A stretch of 5,470 bases of DNA from Bacillota bacterium (GTDB lineage: Bacteria; Bacillota; DTU025), in NCBI GenBank assembly GCA_003456765.1, contig DMOT01000036.1, forward strand, positions 1 through 5,470. The letters run 5' to 3'. Below the pieces are notes generated by a model. It made no database searches. It was given only the letters and a program-made list of their open reading frames with translations, and had not been told where the DNA came from. This document shows positions 5,355 through 5,470 of the stretch, in pieces. The first letter of the stretch is position 1. Every line of letters begins with the position of its first letter. The translations under genes and the position numbers were made by a program.

Positions 5355-5470
5355 ATGGCAAACATAAGATTCTTCAAAGGCCAGCACTTACCCCTGGAGA
5401 TGCACAAGGTGCGCATCGTGCAGAAGCTCAACCTTCCGCCTGTCGAGCGCCGACTCGAGGCGATCACCGA
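5355..5470 (+). CDS. Beta-eliminating lyase, tyrosine phenol-lyase/tryptophanase family (5' part)
   Basis: The first 38 codons of a gene that continues beyond the right edge. The ATG at 5355 has AAAGGAG (5338-5344) 10 nt upstream. The protein begins MANIRFFKGQHLPLEMHKVR and continues IVQKLNLPPVERRLEAIT. The pattern P-x-E-x-x-[KR]-[IV]-x-x-V-[EQ], then R-L and [IM]-x-E, fits the start of PLP-dependent tyrosine phenol-lyases and tryptophanases, which split tyrosine to phenol or tryptophan to indole, plus pyruvate and ammonia. The PLP lysine and substrate-specificity residues lie outside the window, so substrate cannot be decided from the protein. The upstream T-box with a UAC specifier links it to tyrosine rather than tryptophan. 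The family is fairly likely from this short stretch; no gene symbol is assigned. Confidence 0.65.
   Translation, partial: MANIRFFKGQHLPLEMHKVRIVQKLNLPPVERRLEAIT

Noticed and set aside
1..5470. CRISPR arrays, insertion sequences, tRNA or rRNA genes.
   Set aside because: No spaced repeats, transposase-like frames, terminal inverted repeats or tRNA-like cloverleaf sequences were seen.

Overview
The window looks like chromosomal DNA of a low- to mid-GC Bacillota, probably a Clostridia-type anaerobe. This is inferred from a complete T-box riboswitch, strong AGGAGG-type ribosome binding sites, a sugar ABC importer without its own ATPase gene, and a UPF0309-type SIS protein. No ribosomal or other phylogenetic marker is present, so the assignment stays at phylum level.

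Positions 1-4642 form a leftward (minus-strand) sugar uptake and catabolism locus. In transcription order it holds a GntR/HutC-family regulator (4642-3896), a UPF0309-type SIS-domain phosphosugar-binding protein (3879-3145), a BadF/N-acetylglucosamine-kinase-like sugar kinase (3116-2124), a MalF-type permease (2034-1090), a MalG-type permease (1069-227), and the first 27 codons of a secreted protein, probably the solute-binding protein (83 to the window edge). The first three genes are closely spaced, with gaps of 16 and 28 nt. A gap of about 90 bp with its own perfect TATAAT then precedes the permeases. The model is that the importer brings in a sugar, possibly an amino sugar, the kinase phosphorylates it, the SIS protein acts on or senses the phosphosugar, and the GntR protein regulates both units. 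A 17-bp palindrome over the TATAAT upstream of gntR has a 13/17 match over the TATAAT upstream of the permeases. It is the best candidate for the shared operator.

Positions 4643-4944 hold no convincing gene, only the gntR promoter/operator and small inverted repeats. A rightward unit begins at about 4945: a good sigma-70 promoter with an extended -10, a T-box leader of about 310 nt (Stem I, Stem II-like and Stem III hairpins, antiterminator, Rho-independent terminator), and the first 38 codons of a PLP-dependent beta-eliminating lyase (tyrosine phenol-lyase/tryptophanase family) at 5355.

The most notable observation is that the T-box specifier reads UAC (Tyr). The T-box bulge UGGU also fits an A73 discriminator, as in tRNA-Tyr, and argues against tRNA-Trp (G73). 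The lyase is therefore predicted to be switched on by tyrosine starvation. That is paradoxical for a purely catabolic enzyme and suggests either tyrosine synthesis by the reverse reaction or an unrecognised role.
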